Shown here: piece by piece, positions 8,210 to 17,729 of the stretch
Layout: every line of letters begins with the position of its first letter
How positions within the stretch are numbered: position 1 is the stretch's first letter
Assembly (NCBI GenBank): GCA_903846945.1
Contig: CAINCE010000070.1
Span: 1-36,221, forward strand
Length of the DNA: 36,221 nt
DNA from: an uncultured bacterium
Lineage (GTDB): Bacteria; Patescibacteriota; Minisyncoccia; Phycocordibacterales; PALSA-1337
Direction of reading: 5' to 3'
Notes under the pieces: generated by a model
What the model saw: the letters and a program-made list of their open reading frames with translations, nothing else
Told to the model about the DNA's origin: nothing
Database searches by the model: none
Translations under genes and position numbers: made by a program

Positions 8210-10402
8210 CTACTTCCCACTCTGTATCTGTTTTATAGCAGCCTCAACTTGAGTCTTGTATTCGGGATTGGTATCTAGAATACTCTGTAATGTCTTCACG
8301 GCAGCATCTTTCTGTCCTGCAGAATATTGCACCTGGGCTAGCGAACCGCGTAAGTTCACATCTTTCGTACTCGTACCGATCAATTTTGTATAAATTGCGA
8401 TCGCTTTCGTATATTGTTTTAGAGAAGAGTACACATTTGCCATCTGTTGAGTCTCGAAGATAGCTGGATCATTGTTGAACATTGCTCTAGCCTCAGCCTC
8501 CTTATTGGTAACAACCAAGCCTATTGCGTAGGCGTACTTTGCAGAGAAATTGACAGTTGCAGATTCATAAGCATCCTTGAGCAACGCGACAGCTTCCTCG
8601 TTCTTACCAGTACTCAGATAGTCATTCGCCAGTGCGATACTCACGGACTGTTTTGTTGGTGTGAGTTCATGAGCTTTTTCTAGGAATGATGTACCATCGG
8701 CAACTTGACCGATATCATTCATGAAGGAACCTCCGAGAACATAGATACGAGCATCCTTGGGGGTCGCCTTGATCTGTGCATCTATCTCACTCGCAGCCAA
8801 TGTAAAGAATTGCTGCTTTACTTGATTTGGAACCTGTTGACTGGAAACGACTTGACCAGCACATGATAACAATTGTTCCCTAGCCTCTTGGTTAGCAACA
8901 TATGTATCTATGGCGAGTGCTTTCTCGAACAATACCGCATCAGGTTTACCACTACCACATGCTTGCAATGCCGTGATGAGACGAGTATTAGCTTGGATCG
9001 GTCGAACATTGAACATATACACCGCACCAAGGGCGAGGATGATGACGATCGGTGCGACGATGTATTCGACAGCATCAGTACTCATCGCCTTTTCACCAAA
9101 TATCTCAACTTGTTTTCCTTCTTTCAATGAATTCACGAATGCGATGACAGCAAAGAAGAATACATAGCTCGCAAGGTTGTCGAACACGGCGAGGTTGTTC
9201 ACCGCATATGCCGCCATGAGACCGGTCAGAACGCTCTTCTTTGATACAGTGATATCAGACTTCCAGATCGAGATGATGGCGAGGATAAATAATGCCAAGT
9301 AAGCGAACAGCCCAACAAAACCAGAAGCAACGAACCAGTCGATGAACACACTGTGAGCACGATCGAACCATTGTTCCTGACCGTACATCTGTGGAGCATA
9401 GTTAGCATTGAAGATGTAATTGAAATTCTCCTGACCCCAACCAAGTATAGGTCTCGCGAGTCCTCCCTTTATAGCCATCGGCCAGATAGATGCACGACCT
9501 TCATTTTGGAATCCACTGAGAGATAAGCTGGCTAGACGGCCAAATATCGGACTGTTTGCAAAGAATGGTTGTTTCCTTTCAACATAAAATATACCTGCTA
9601 AAACGATGAGGGCGACGATGATCCCACCAGTTATCTTGCGACTCTTCATAGAATGACTCTTTGCGAAGATGGTATAGAGCAATAGAGCGATGAATAGTCC
9701 TGCAGCCAAACCTATAACTGCGGCACGAGTTTGAGTCTCGAGAGCGACGAACCCAAATAGGACGAATAGTACTGGATATGCCCAACCAAAGAACATCTTG
9801 CCTTGGAAATCATCTGATCGCGCTGCAAAATAGAGATACGCGACGATGAACATATGGATGATGATGTATATACCGAGATATGCAGAGTTACCTATTGTCG
9901 CATCGAGACGAGCTGCCGACTGATGAATGGCAAACCATCCTAGAAGTTGTCCGATACCATAGAGGGCGATGATGGTCGAAACTGCAACAGAAGTATTTAA
10001 CCAGCGATGCCAGATTTTCTTGCCCACTGCTCCGGCGCCAAATAGACTCGTTGCTGTTATATAGAATGCCCATAGATGGATGATCACTATCCAACCTTCC
10101 ATACGTTCAAAGTTAGACCAGAGACTGCGGAGAGGATTAACACCGAGAAGGTCAGCGGTGAGAGTGATGACGGCGAACAATGTTACTGATACGTTTAGAG
10201 CAGTAAACTTCGGTCTGTATTTTGCATCTAAGAAACACAAGATAACCCAACTAGCAAAAGCGACTTCGACTAGTATTCGAAAATAAAATGCTTTTCCAGT
10301 AATGAATGGGAAGAAATACGAATTCGCTACGATGAGCGGAAAGAGCGGGACGAGGAACAGGGCGATGACGGAAATATACTGGGTTACTTTTTTTATAGAC
10401 AT
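8210..10402 (-). CDS. O-antigen ligase-like (Wzy/WaaL family) membrane protein with C-terminal TPR repeats
   Basis: The 730-aa protein has an N-terminal membrane domain with about ten to twelve hydrophobic segments up to roughly residue 460. The typical Wzy_C-type region is around 230-370, including a GWGQENFNYIF stretch and a long loop with FDRAHSVFIDWFVASG, the features shared by O-antigen ligases and polymerases. The rest (about 480-730) is soluble and contains tetratricopeptide-like repeats such as DARIYVLGGSFMNDIGQ, NEEAVALLKDAYESA and YTKAIAIYTKLIG. Family members transfer or polymerise undecaprenyl-linked glycans at the outer face of the membrane, and TPR-fused versions are also tied to protein glycosylation. 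It is divergent from the ABC exporter and shares a 111-bp promoter region with it. Confidence 0.88.
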   Translation of the reverse strand: MSIKKVTQYISVIALFLVPLFPLIVANSYFFPFITGKAFYFRILVEVAFASWVILCFLDAKYRPKFTALNVSVTLFAVITLTADLLGVNPLRSLWSNFERMEGWIVIIHLWAFYITATSLFGAGAVGKKIWHRWLNTSVAVSTIIALYGIGQLLGWFAIHQSAARLDATIGNSAYLGIYIIIHMFIVAYLYFAARSDDFQGKMFFGWAYPVLFVLFGFVALETQTRAAVIGLAAGLFIALLLYTIFAKSHSMKSRKITGGIIVALIVLAGIFYVERKQPFFANSPIFGRLASLSLSGFQNEGRASIWPMAIKGGLARPILGWGQENFNYIFNANYAPQMYGQEQWFDRAHSVFIDWFVASGFVGLFAYLALFILAIISIWKSDITVSKKSVLTGLMAAYAVNNLAVFDNLASYVFFFAVIAFVNSLKEGKQVEIFGEKAMSTDAVEYIVAPIVIILALGAVYMFNVRPIQANTRLITALQACGSGKPDAVLFEKALAIDTYVANQEAREQLLSCAGQVVSSQQVPNQVKQQFFTLAASEIDAQIKATPKDARIYVLGGSFMNDIGQVADGTSFLEKAHELTPTKQSVSIALANDYLSTGKNEEAVALLKDAYESATVNFSAKYAYAIGLVVTNKEAEARAMFNNDPAIFETQQMANVYSSLKQYTKAIAIYTKLIGTSTKDVNLRGSLAQVQYSAGQKDAAVKTLQSILDTNPEYKTQVEAAIKQIQSGK

Positions 10403-10478
10403 GATAGTAATACTGCTTAACTGCTAGTTATGATAATAATGCGAAGTTCATACATCATACTGAATAATGTGGAAATAC

Positions 10479-10507
10479 TCAACAAGAGGACAAAGTCGTG
10501 CTAATAT
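10479..10507 (+). promoter_or_regulatory. Promoter giving a leaderless wzm transcript
   Basis: TCAACA (10479-10484), a 17-bp spacer and TAATAT (10502-10507) place the transcription start on the A of the exporter permease ATG at 10514. No Shine-Dalgarno is present. Confidence 0.6.
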
Positions 10508-10513
10508 GGCTCC

Positions 10514-11338
10514 ATGTCAACGAAGGTTACTATCATCAGACCAAAGAAGCTTTTCCACCTAAGAGACCTAAAGGAATTGTGGCAATACCGCGAACTGCTG
10601 TATTTCTTTACATGGAGGGATCTCAAGGTGAGATATAAACAGACAATGATCGGAGTCGCCTGGGCTATATTCCAACCCCTGATCACCATGGTCGTGTTTA
10701 CCGTTTTCTTCGGTAACTTGGCAAAAGTTCCTTCGGATAATATCCCCTACCCTATCTTCGTCTTTACAGGCCTACTATTTTGGCAATTCTTCTCAACAGC
10801 ACTGAGTGAGACGAGTAACTGTCTCGTCACAAACCAGGCCATCATAACAAAAGTCTATTTCCCTAGACTGATCTTGCCATTATCTTCGGTGCTGACAAAA
10901 CTCGTAGACTTCCTCATCGCTGCAGCAATATTAGCAATAATGATGATCTTTTATGGATTTGTACCTCAACTATCCAGTATCGTCGTCGTGCCGCTCGTCT
11001 TGATCATTTCATTTATGGCATCCGTTGGACTAGGACTCATTCTTGCTGCCATCAATGTGAAATATCGCGATGTGCGTTATGCCCTGCCATTCTTCATACA
11101 AATGCTACTCTTCATCACCCCTGTTATATACCCAGCCAGCATCGCGGGAAAATATTCATGGCTATTGGCATTGAACCCTATGACAGGAGCTATCCAGAGC
11201 GCTCGTGCTTCACTTCTCGGTACAACACCGGTAAACTGGGCACTGATCGGGATCTCATTTGTAGCATGTCTCATACTCATGTTCGTGGGCATATACATAT
11301 TCAAGAAAGTAGAACGATATTTCGCAGACATCGTTTGA
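10514..11338 (+). CDS. wzm: Polysaccharide ABC exporter permease (Wzm/TagG type)
   Basis: The 274-aa protein begins with a cytoplasmic stretch carrying FFTWRDLKVRYKQTMIGVAWAIFQPL, the signature start of ABC-2 permeases of the TagG/Wzm/KpsM class. Six hydrophobic segments follow, with the AAINVKYRDVRYALPFFIQMLLFITPVIYP region near 180-210 and LNPMTGAIQSARASLLG near 225. It would form the membrane channel for a lipid-linked glycan. It is followed 21 bp later by its ATPase, as in known wzm-wzt pairs. Wzm is used as the name of the class; true orthology is not shown. Confidence 0.92.
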   Translation: MSTKVTIIRPKKLFHLRDLKELWQYRELLYFFTWRDLKVRYKQTMIGVAWAIFQPLITMVVFTVFFGNLAKVPSDNIPYPIFVFTGLLFWQFFSTALSETSNCLVTNQAIITKVYFPRLILPLSSVLTKLVDFLIAAAILAIMMIFYGFVPQLSSIVVVPLVLIISFMASVGLGLILAAINVKYRDVRYALPFFIQMLLFITPVIYPASIAGKYSWLLALNPMTGAIQSARASLLGTTPVNWALIGISFVACLILMFVGIYIFKKVERYFADIV

Positions 11339-11359
11339 TGAAGTTAATCCAATAACCAT

Positions 11360-12652
11360 ATGGAACCAATAATAGAAGTAAAAAATATAGGAAAGAAGTA
11401 CAATATCAACCATCAGCAAGGTCGGTATGTCTCATTACGCGACGTAGTTACAGATGTGTTTAAAAACCCATTTAGATTTCTGAAAGCCAAAGCAAAATCA
11501 GTAGCCGGAATAAATACCAAGGAAGAGTACTGGGCACTGAAGGGGCTAGATTTCAATATACATAAAGGTGAAGTAATAGGTATCATTGGTAGGAACGGTG
11601 CCGGTAAGTCAACACTTCTAAAGATAATTTCCCAGATCACCCCACCGACAACCGGCGAGATAAAGATACGTGGCAGAGTTGGTAGTCTCCTCGAAGTGGG
11701 CACAGGTTTTCATCCAGAACTGACAGGAAGAGAGAACATCATGCTAAATGGAGCAATTTTAGGAATGACGTACAAGGAGATTGCGAAGAAGTTCGATCAA
11801 ATAGTTGAGTTTGCAGGAATTGAAAAATTCTTGGACACCCCAGTTAAATATTATTCTAGTGGCATGTATGTCCGACTCGCCTTCTCAGTCGCTGCCCACA
11901 TGGAACCAGATATTCTGATAATAGATGAGGTGTTGGCGGTCGGCGATACAGAATTCCAAAAAAAGTGTTTGGGTAAAATGGATGAGATAAGTAAGGCTCA
12001 AGGCAGGACTATACTCTTCGTTAGTCACAATATGGGAGTTATACAGAATCTCTGTCAAAAGACAATCCTCCTCGAAAAAGGAGAAATCAAAATGTTTGAT
12101 GATACTGATAAAGTGATACATCACTATCTCAATAACGGAGAGCATTCAAATGCTGTCACGGACTTTAATGTCGACAAAACCAAAGATGCACAAATTTCCA
12201 GGGTTACAATTCTGAACAAAGATGGTATCCCATCAGCACGGATACCCGTATCAGAAAAATTCTTCATAAAGACTGATTTTACGATTTTCAAACCATTAAG
12301 CAAAACTATGGCTTCGCTGATGTTCTATGATCAGGGAGAAGTCTTACTACTCGCTTCGCCTTCCGATAGTTCGATGGAAATAGGTGATTATGAGATCGGT
12401 AACTACTCCATCACAGCTGAGATTCCAGCATTTCTATTCAATACTGGCCAATTCTTCTTCGATTCCATCATTCATAAGCCTATGATCATAAGTTTTGATC
12501 ATAGGAGAAATCTAGGATTTGAGATCATGGACAATAACCTCAACCCTAGATCAGTGATATTTGGCGGCAACAGTCCTGGAAGAATGGCGATGGTGTTGAA
12601 TTTCAAAATTATCAAATTAAGTTCTGATATTAAACCGAATGGAAAGATCTAA
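11360..12652 (+). CDS. wzt: Polysaccharide ABC exporter ATPase (Wzt type) with C-terminal glycan-binding domain
   Basis: Walker A is GRNGAGKST (77-85), the signature is YSSGMYVRL (165-173), Walker B is ILIIDEVLAVGD (185-196) and the switch histidine is in FVSHN (220-224). The N-terminus has the extra loop before the conserved ALKGLDFNIHKGE seen in the TagH/Wzt subfamily. Residues about 250-430 make a separate domain like Wzt_C, which in E. coli O8/O9a binds the modified non-reducing end of the glycan and makes export depend on chain termination. The gene ends 14 bp inside a methyltransferase gene, which fits a terminal-modification signal here, though that is inference. Confidence 0.93.
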   Translation: MEPIIEVKNIGKKYNINHQQGRYVSLRDVVTDVFKNPFRFLKAKAKSVAGINTKEEYWALKGLDFNIHKGEVIGIIGRNGAGKSTLLKIISQITPPTTGEIKIRGRVGSLLEVGTGFHPELTGRENIMLNGAILGMTYKEIAKKFDQIVEFAGIEKFLDTPVKYYSSGMYVRLAFSVAAHMEPDILIIDEVLAVGDTEFQKKCLGKMDEISKAQGRTILFVSHNMGVIQNLCQKTILLEKGEIKMFDDTDKVIHHYLNNGEHSNAVTDFNVDKTKDAQISRVTILNKDGIPSARIPVSEKFFIKTDFTIFKPLSKTMASLMFYDQGEVLLLASPSDSSMEIGDYEIGNYSITAEIPAFLFNTGQFFFDSIIHKPMIISFDHRRNLGFEIMDNNLNPRSVIFGGNSPGRMAMVLNFKIIKLSSDIKPNGKI

Positions 12653-13220
12653 AATAAGAGACATCGTCAATATTGGCAAATGGTACATAAAAGGTAAACC
12701 AACTCCTGCACCTCATATCATCAAACAGATCATCATTAGACGAAATAGAGGTAATAGGAGAGTGTTAGTAGAGACAGGCACATATAGAGGAGATACGATC
12801 GATTCTCAAAAGAAGTATTTCCGACAGATATTTTCTATCGAACTCGACGAGAACCTGTTTAGACAGGCAAGAGAGAGATTTACAAATATTCCTTCTATCA
12901 ATATCGTCCAAGGGGATAGTGGTATCGTTCTGGGTAATATACTTCATGAAATCAACGAACCTGCGGTATTTTGGTTGGACGGTCACTATTCCGGCGGAGT
13001 CACCTCCAAAGGGAGTCATAATACTCCGATCTACGATGAGCTCGCAAATATATTTAGACACCATATTAGATCTCATGTGATATTGATAGATGATGCCAGG
13101 TGTTTTACCGGCGAAAACGACTATCCGACGATCAGTGATCTAGAAAATTATATCAGAAGTAACACACATAAATTTTCCATGACCGTTAATAATGATGTCA
13201 TAAAGGTCAAATATGAATAA
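12639..13220 (+). CDS. Class I SAM-dependent methyltransferase-like protein
   Basis: The 193-aa protein carries a motif I-like VLVETGTYRGDTIDSQ (about 42-57), an acidic strand end FSIELDENLF and a GDSG turn, then VFWLDGHYSG and HVILIDDARCF, a pattern found in small Rossmann methyltransferases of polysaccharide clusters. It starts inside the last codons of wzt and overlaps the next gene by 8 bp, so translation is probably coupled. Substrate unknown; methylation of a glycan residue is the likeliest role by context. The Asp-rich second half leaves room for another Rossmann-type activity. Confidence 0.75.
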   Translation: MERSKIRDIVNIGKWYIKGKPTPAPHIIKQIIIRRNRGNRRVLVETGTYRGDTIDSQKKYFRQIFSIELDENLFRQARERFTNIPSINIVQGDSGIVLGNILHEINEPAVFWLDGHYSGGVTSKGSHNTPIYDELANIFRHHIRSHVILIDDARCFTGENDYPTISDLENYIRSNTHKFSMTVNNDVIKVKYE

Positions 13221-15126
13221 CCTAAAAAAAGGTACAAGTTGCATCATATTCTCTATGGATAGAGCTATGCAGCTTCATGCTTTGCTCGGATCGCTGCTAG
13301 AAAACTTAACCTCCCCTATACCGATCTTCGTGATATATCGACCAACTTCCGAGATACATGAGAATGCATATAATAAAGTTATCGCCATCTATTCTAATAG
13401 ATCGATAATCTTTATTGAACAAAAAAGGAGAGAGACATTTCGAGATCAATTGCTAAAAATCATAGACACCGTAGACACTGACAAGGTATTTTTTCTAGTA
13501 GATGACATTTTGGTTACAGAAACAATCGATCCGAATGATTTTGACAAATTTGACCCTGAGACACATATGTTGAGCCTGCGTCTCGGTCAAAATCTGACTA
13601 AGACATACAATGCAAAGCGATCTCAACCTTTTCCTATATTCCTATCGGCTACAGAGAAATACAAAGATATGATTTGTTGGAAATGGGATACCGGCAGATA
13701 TGACTGGAATTATCCCATATCAGTCGATGGTCACATATTCTCAACTATTGAGATACTATCGATGTCTAAAGATATTGACTTTAATTCCCCTAACACGTTT
13801 GAGGGTAACCTCCAAATCTTTACTCAGACCTATATGGATCGTTATGGTCTAGCATACAAAAAATCTAAACTTTTTAACATACCTTGCAATAGAGTCCAAA
13901 ATGATATGACGAATCGTCACGGCAATATCCACCAGGATGATCTACTCATGAAGTGGCAAGAAGGCTATCAGATAAACTATAGAAAATACTATCATTTTGT
14001 GAATACTGGAGTTCACCAAGATGTTGTATTCGATCTGATCAAGCGAGACAGGACAGATCCCAACGTACCCAAGGTATCTGTCATTATGCCTGTTTATAAC
14101 AGTGAAAAATATGTTAGAGAAGCGATCGATAGCATTCTCTCGCAGACATATTCAGATTTTGAATTGATCATCATCAATGATGGTTCAACTGACAGCAGTG
14201 TAGATATAGTTAAATCCTACAATGATCGAAGGATTAGGTTCATAAACAATGTTTCAAATAGCGGTCTAGCAGTGACTAGAAACCAAGGATTGAAACTGGC
14301 TCGAGGAGAATATATCGCCAATCTAGATAGTGATGATCGATCATACCCCGAGAGGATTGAGAGACAAGTTAAGTTATTGGATATCAAACCGGATTTTGGA
14401 CTCGTCGGTACTTATGTGGAACCTATCGACAAGAACGGGCATGCAACACTGCACGATATCTGGTCTTTTCCTGCAAATGCAGACGAGATACCTGCTATAC
14501 TGTTTTTCAATAACTATTTTGCTCAATCAGCGACAATGATCAGGAAATCTGCCCTCCGGGAGATGGGATATAGACTAGATCTACCCCCCGCAGAAGACTA
14601 TGATCTGTGGATCAGAATTTCTGAAAATTCGAGAGTCTGGAACCTTCATGAAGTATTAACACAACTCAGAAGTCACGAGTCAAATACTAGTCAGATTCAC
14701 AAAGATGATTACCCTATCATCATGCCCAAAATATATACATATCAACTAACTAGACTTGGAGTATCATTCAATCAGACAGAACTATATGATCACTACCTGT
14801 TTTGCTCAGGTCAATATAGAGCAACAACTGAGTCAACAGACAGACTGATGAATTGGTTATGTAAACTAATTGCAGCAAATAGCAAAACTAGAATATATGA
14901 CAAGATAAATTTTTCGAAAGCGATCATCGGAAGATGGTACCTGCATTGCAAACAGATGCACATATCAAAATGGTCAACAATGATGATATTTCTCACTGGT
15001 CTACTGACCATCACAAAGGATCATTCAGTCATCGAAAAATTGAGGATGATTTGCACTTTATCAGTAAAATACTTTCTGTATACAAACACTAAGCCTAAGA
15101 TACACGGTAATGTTATAATGAAATAA
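13213..15126 (+). CDS. Two-domain protein: unknown N-terminal domain plus GT2 glycosyltransferase
   Basis: From about residue 287 there is a clear family 2 glycosyltransferase: KVSVIMPVYNSEKYVREAIDSILSQT, then LIIINDGSTDSS, GLAVTRNQGLKLARGEYIANLDSDD (the DxD-type motif near 372), and a C-terminal EDYDLWIRI segment. The first 280 residues form a separate domain (IIFSMDRAMQLHALLGSLLENL, FFLVDDILVTE) that looks like a divergent GT-A fold with its own DD pair; I cannot place it in a family. The tail after 520 is helical. Fusion of two transferase-like domains suggests two successive sugar additions, which is inference. Confidence 0.85.
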   Translation: MNNLKKGTSCIIFSMDRAMQLHALLGSLLENLTSPIPIFVIYRPTSEIHENAYNKVIAIYSNRSIIFIEQKRRETFRDQLLKIIDTVDTDKVFFLVDDILVTETIDPNDFDKFDPETHMLSLRLGQNLTKTYNAKRSQPFPIFLSATEKYKDMICWKWDTGRYDWNYPISVDGHIFSTIEILSMSKDIDFNSPNTFEGNLQIFTQTYMDRYGLAYKKSKLFNIPCNRVQNDMTNRHGNIHQDDLLMKWQEGYQINYRKYYHFVNTGVHQDVVFDLIKRDRTDPNVPKVSVIMPVYNSEKYVREAIDSILSQTYSDFELIIINDGSTDSSVDIVKSYNDRRIRFINNVSNSGLAVTRNQGLKLARGEYIANLDSDDRSYPERIERQVKLLDIKPDFGLVGTYVEPIDKNGHATLHDIWSFPANADEIPAILFFNNYFAQSATMIRKSALREMGYRLDLPPAEDYDLWIRISENSRVWNLHEVLTQLRSHESNTSQIHKDDYPIIMPKIYTYQLTRLGVSFNQTELYDHYLFCSGQYRATTESTDRLMNWLCKLIAANSKTRIYDKINFSKAIIGRWYLHCKQMHISKWSTMMIFLTGLLTITKDHSVIEKLRMICTLSVKYFLYTNTKPKIHGNVIMK

Positions 15127-15127
15127 T

Positions 15128-15916
15128 ATGCATTCATTCAAAAACAAGCTAAAGCGTATGATCGGTGATGATACTATCTATATCGCAAAGGACATCATAA
15201 ACAGGGTCTCTCCGAGCAAAGTCTACCTAGCAGACCTGGAAGATAAAAAAATAAAAAAAATATTTTATAGTAAATATGTGAAAAATGGTGATACATTTTT
15301 TGACGTCGGTGCGAATGTTGGTAACAGGATCGCTCCATTACTGGAATTGGGCGCGAGAGTTGTAGCCTTCGAACCGCAACGATCTTGCAGAAAGATATTG
15401 AAATGGAGATTTGGCAATAAGATGATACTGGTTCCCAAAGCTCTCGGTGAAAATGATGGTAACAAAGAACTTCATATCTCAAATTTTTCTGGAATCTCTT
15501 CCATTTCAACAGAATGGATCGACTCAGTAAAAAATACAAGATTTAAGAATTATGAATGGGCAACGGCCGAGACAGTCTCAACAACAACATTGGATCATGC
15601 GATTAGCACGTATGGGACTCCAAAGTTTATCAAGATCGATGTTGAGGGATATGAACTCGAAGTATTAAAAGGATTGAATCAACCCATAGACATGATCTCG
15701 TTTGAGTACACAACACCGGAGCAAACAGTTAAAGCCGTAGCATGTATAGATAGACTCGCAGTGATAAACAGAAATGTGCGATTTAATTATTCGGTAGGAG
15801 AGAGCATGGAATTTTTACTGAGAGATTGGATCGGCAAAGATGAGATGCTTCAACTAGTGAATAGTCCCAAATTCATCCAAACTGGATTTGGAGACATATA
15901 TGCCAGAAATTCTTAG
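15128..15916 (+). CDS. FkbM family methyltransferase
   Basis: FkbM-type enzymes O-methylate sugars and polyketides. This 262-aa protein has FFDVGANVGNRIAPLLELGA (motif I, about 57-76), VVAFEPQ (78-84, acidic SAM-ribose end), a TTLDHAISTYGTPKFIKIDVEGYELEVLKG stretch (about 155-181) that is highly typical of the family, and ISFEYTTPEQ. The start is 2 bp after the upstream stop. A role in decorating the exported glycan is inferred from position. Confidence 0.9.
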   Translation: MHSFKNKLKRMIGDDTIYIAKDIINRVSPSKVYLADLEDKKIKKIFYSKYVKNGDTFFDVGANVGNRIAPLLELGARVVAFEPQRSCRKILKWRFGNKMILVPKALGENDGNKELHISNFSGISSISTEWIDSVKNTRFKNYEWATAETVSTTTLDHAISTYGTPKFIKIDVEGYELEVLKGLNQPIDMISFEYTTPEQTVKAVACIDRLAVINRNVRFNYSVGESMEFLLRDWIGKDEMLQLVNSPKFIQTGFGDIYARNS

Positions 15917-15953
15917 AGAACGAATGTTTGTAATAATCCGCTAGCAAAACCCA

Positions 15954-17729
15954 ATGAATACAAAATTATCGGTCATAATCCCCTGCTATAACTGTTCCAA
16001 GACACTCGTAGAAGCGGTGGACTCAGTTATTTCCCAATCCCTAAAGGTACTCTATGAAATCGTCTTGGTGGATGACAGATCCACTGATGGTACTCGAGAG
16101 ATCATGCAAAAACTAGCAGAAGAACATAAGGAAATAAAGTTGTTCTATCATGAAACAAATAGAGGTGGTGGAGCTACTAGGAATACCGCAGTAGAAAAAT
16201 CTCTCAGTGAAGATATATTTTGCTTAGATAGTGATGATCTACTCCCTGCCGGAACTTTGCAAAAAATGTATGACTATTTATTGCTCAAAGGGTGCGACGG
16301 GGTGGCCATAAACAGGTCAGTGAAATTTATCGGTAATGATATTAACAATATTGATCGTGTCGAGATATCAAATTATCTCGACAAAGAAATACCATTCTCA
16401 TCATTATTGTCTAAAGAGGAGTTCAATCCCCTATGTGTTAACTTTATGTTCACAAAAGGTGCTTTTCGTACTGCAGGTGGATATCCTACTGCTCACGGAT
16501 TTGATACTCAGGGGTTTGCCTGGCGCTTCCTCTGTGCTGGATTGAGAGCATTTACCTGTCCGGATACGGAATACTTGCACAGAACAAATTTTCACGATTC
16601 ATATTACTCAAGAGAATATAACAGTGGAAATTACAATTTTAACTATAGAAATATACTCTTGGAACACTATTACGTTTTAAACGACAAGGCGTTAAAATTT
16701 ATTCGCGAGTTTGACTGTGCTGATTTTACACGAAATATAATGATGGAACTAACCGATCTCGATGATATCTTGGCGTCTGGACTAGAAGATAAGCTGCATG
16801 TAAAACATTTGCCATTGGTCGAACAAGATATAATATATAACCCTGTAAAGAGGAATAGTCTACGAGGATACTTCTATAGAATACGACACAAACTCGGACT
16901 GATATTACACTATAGCAAAGGTGTACGGCCTAATTCAAAAATGACCATAAACAATGGTAAGACTCCGAGCATTGGAGCATATTACCAATGTTTTAAACGT
17001 CCAGAAGCTGTAATATTTGTCTTGAGAGAATTTCGTAGGCATTATCCAAATTCAGATATATTTCTACTGAATGATGGCGGTTATAACTACACTCATCTTG
17101 CTAAACAATTCAATTGCAAATACAAGCATGAAACGAAAAACATAGGCAATGGTGTGGCAGGTATTCTAAATAGTAGAGAAAAGTTATTAGATCTAACATC
17201 TAGATGGATAGAAGCTGCTAGAAACATAAAGGAAGATAATATATTGATCCTTGAAGATGACGTATTTGTTATGAATAGAATCAGTAAAGAAATGAAATAT
17301 TCCCTGAATGGGATACCAAACCCTAAATCATATCTGGGAGCAAAGATGACACAATTTCTGAAGTTTAAGAACCGAACAATCCCATTTTGGATATTAAGAC
17401 AGCCTTTCAGTTGTTTTGGTGGTACTATTGTAAGAAAGGCGGATATAATCAAATACTTAAGCCACGACATTAAGAAAGATCTGGATAAATTAGTCAATTA
17501 TGAAAAGAAACCAATCTCGAACTTTGCAGCCGACAAATGGCTAAGTATATTGATGTTGTATAATGGTGCAACAATCGGACAGTATGAAGGGTTATGTGAG
17601 ACGCATTCACCAGAATATAAGAATCGACTGGCCAAGGGTGACATATCTGTACTTCATCAGTATAAGATAACATACGGCAAGCCTCTAACAAAGAGTGACC
17701 TAGAGTTACTGGGTGACTACATCAACTAA
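15954..17729 (+). CDS. Two-domain glycosyltransferase: GT2 plus second GT-A-like domain
   Basis: The N-terminal domain is GT2: LSVIIPCYNCSKTLVEAVDSVISQS, EIVLVDDRSTDGT, GGGATRNTAVEKS and the DxD-like FCLDSDDLLP near residue 91. From about 339 another transferase-like module begins with GAYYQCFKRPEAVIFVLREF, and has FLLNDGG and an acidic ILILEDDVFV near 431, resembling nucleotide-sugar transferase folds with an EDD metal site. The whole is 591 aa. A potential GTG start for the following gene lies 1 bp after this stop, so coupling is likely. Sugar specificity cannot be read. Confidence 0.85.
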   Translation: MNTKLSVIIPCYNCSKTLVEAVDSVISQSLKVLYEIVLVDDRSTDGTREIMQKLAEEHKEIKLFYHETNRGGGATRNTAVEKSLSEDIFCLDSDDLLPAGTLQKMYDYLLLKGCDGVAINRSVKFIGNDINNIDRVEISNYLDKEIPFSSLLSKEEFNPLCVNFMFTKGAFRTAGGYPTAHGFDTQGFAWRFLCAGLRAFTCPDTEYLHRTNFHDSYYSREYNSGNYNFNYRNILLEHYYVLNDKALKFIREFDCADFTRNIMMELTDLDDILASGLEDKLHVKHLPLVEQDIIYNPVKRNSLRGYFYRIRHKLGLILHYSKGVRPNSKMTINNGKTPSIGAYYQCFKRPEAVIFVLREFRRHYPNSDIFLLNDGGYNYTHLAKQFNCKYKHETKNIGNGVAGILNSREKLLDLTSRWIEAARNIKEDNILILEDDVFVMNRISKEMKYSLNGIPNPKSYLGAKMTQFLKFKNRTIPFWILRQPFSCFGGTIVRKADIIKYLSHDIKKDLDKLVNYEKKPISNFAADKWLSILMLYNGATIGQYEGLCETHSPEYKNRLAKGDISVLHQYKITYGKPLTKSDLELLGDYIN

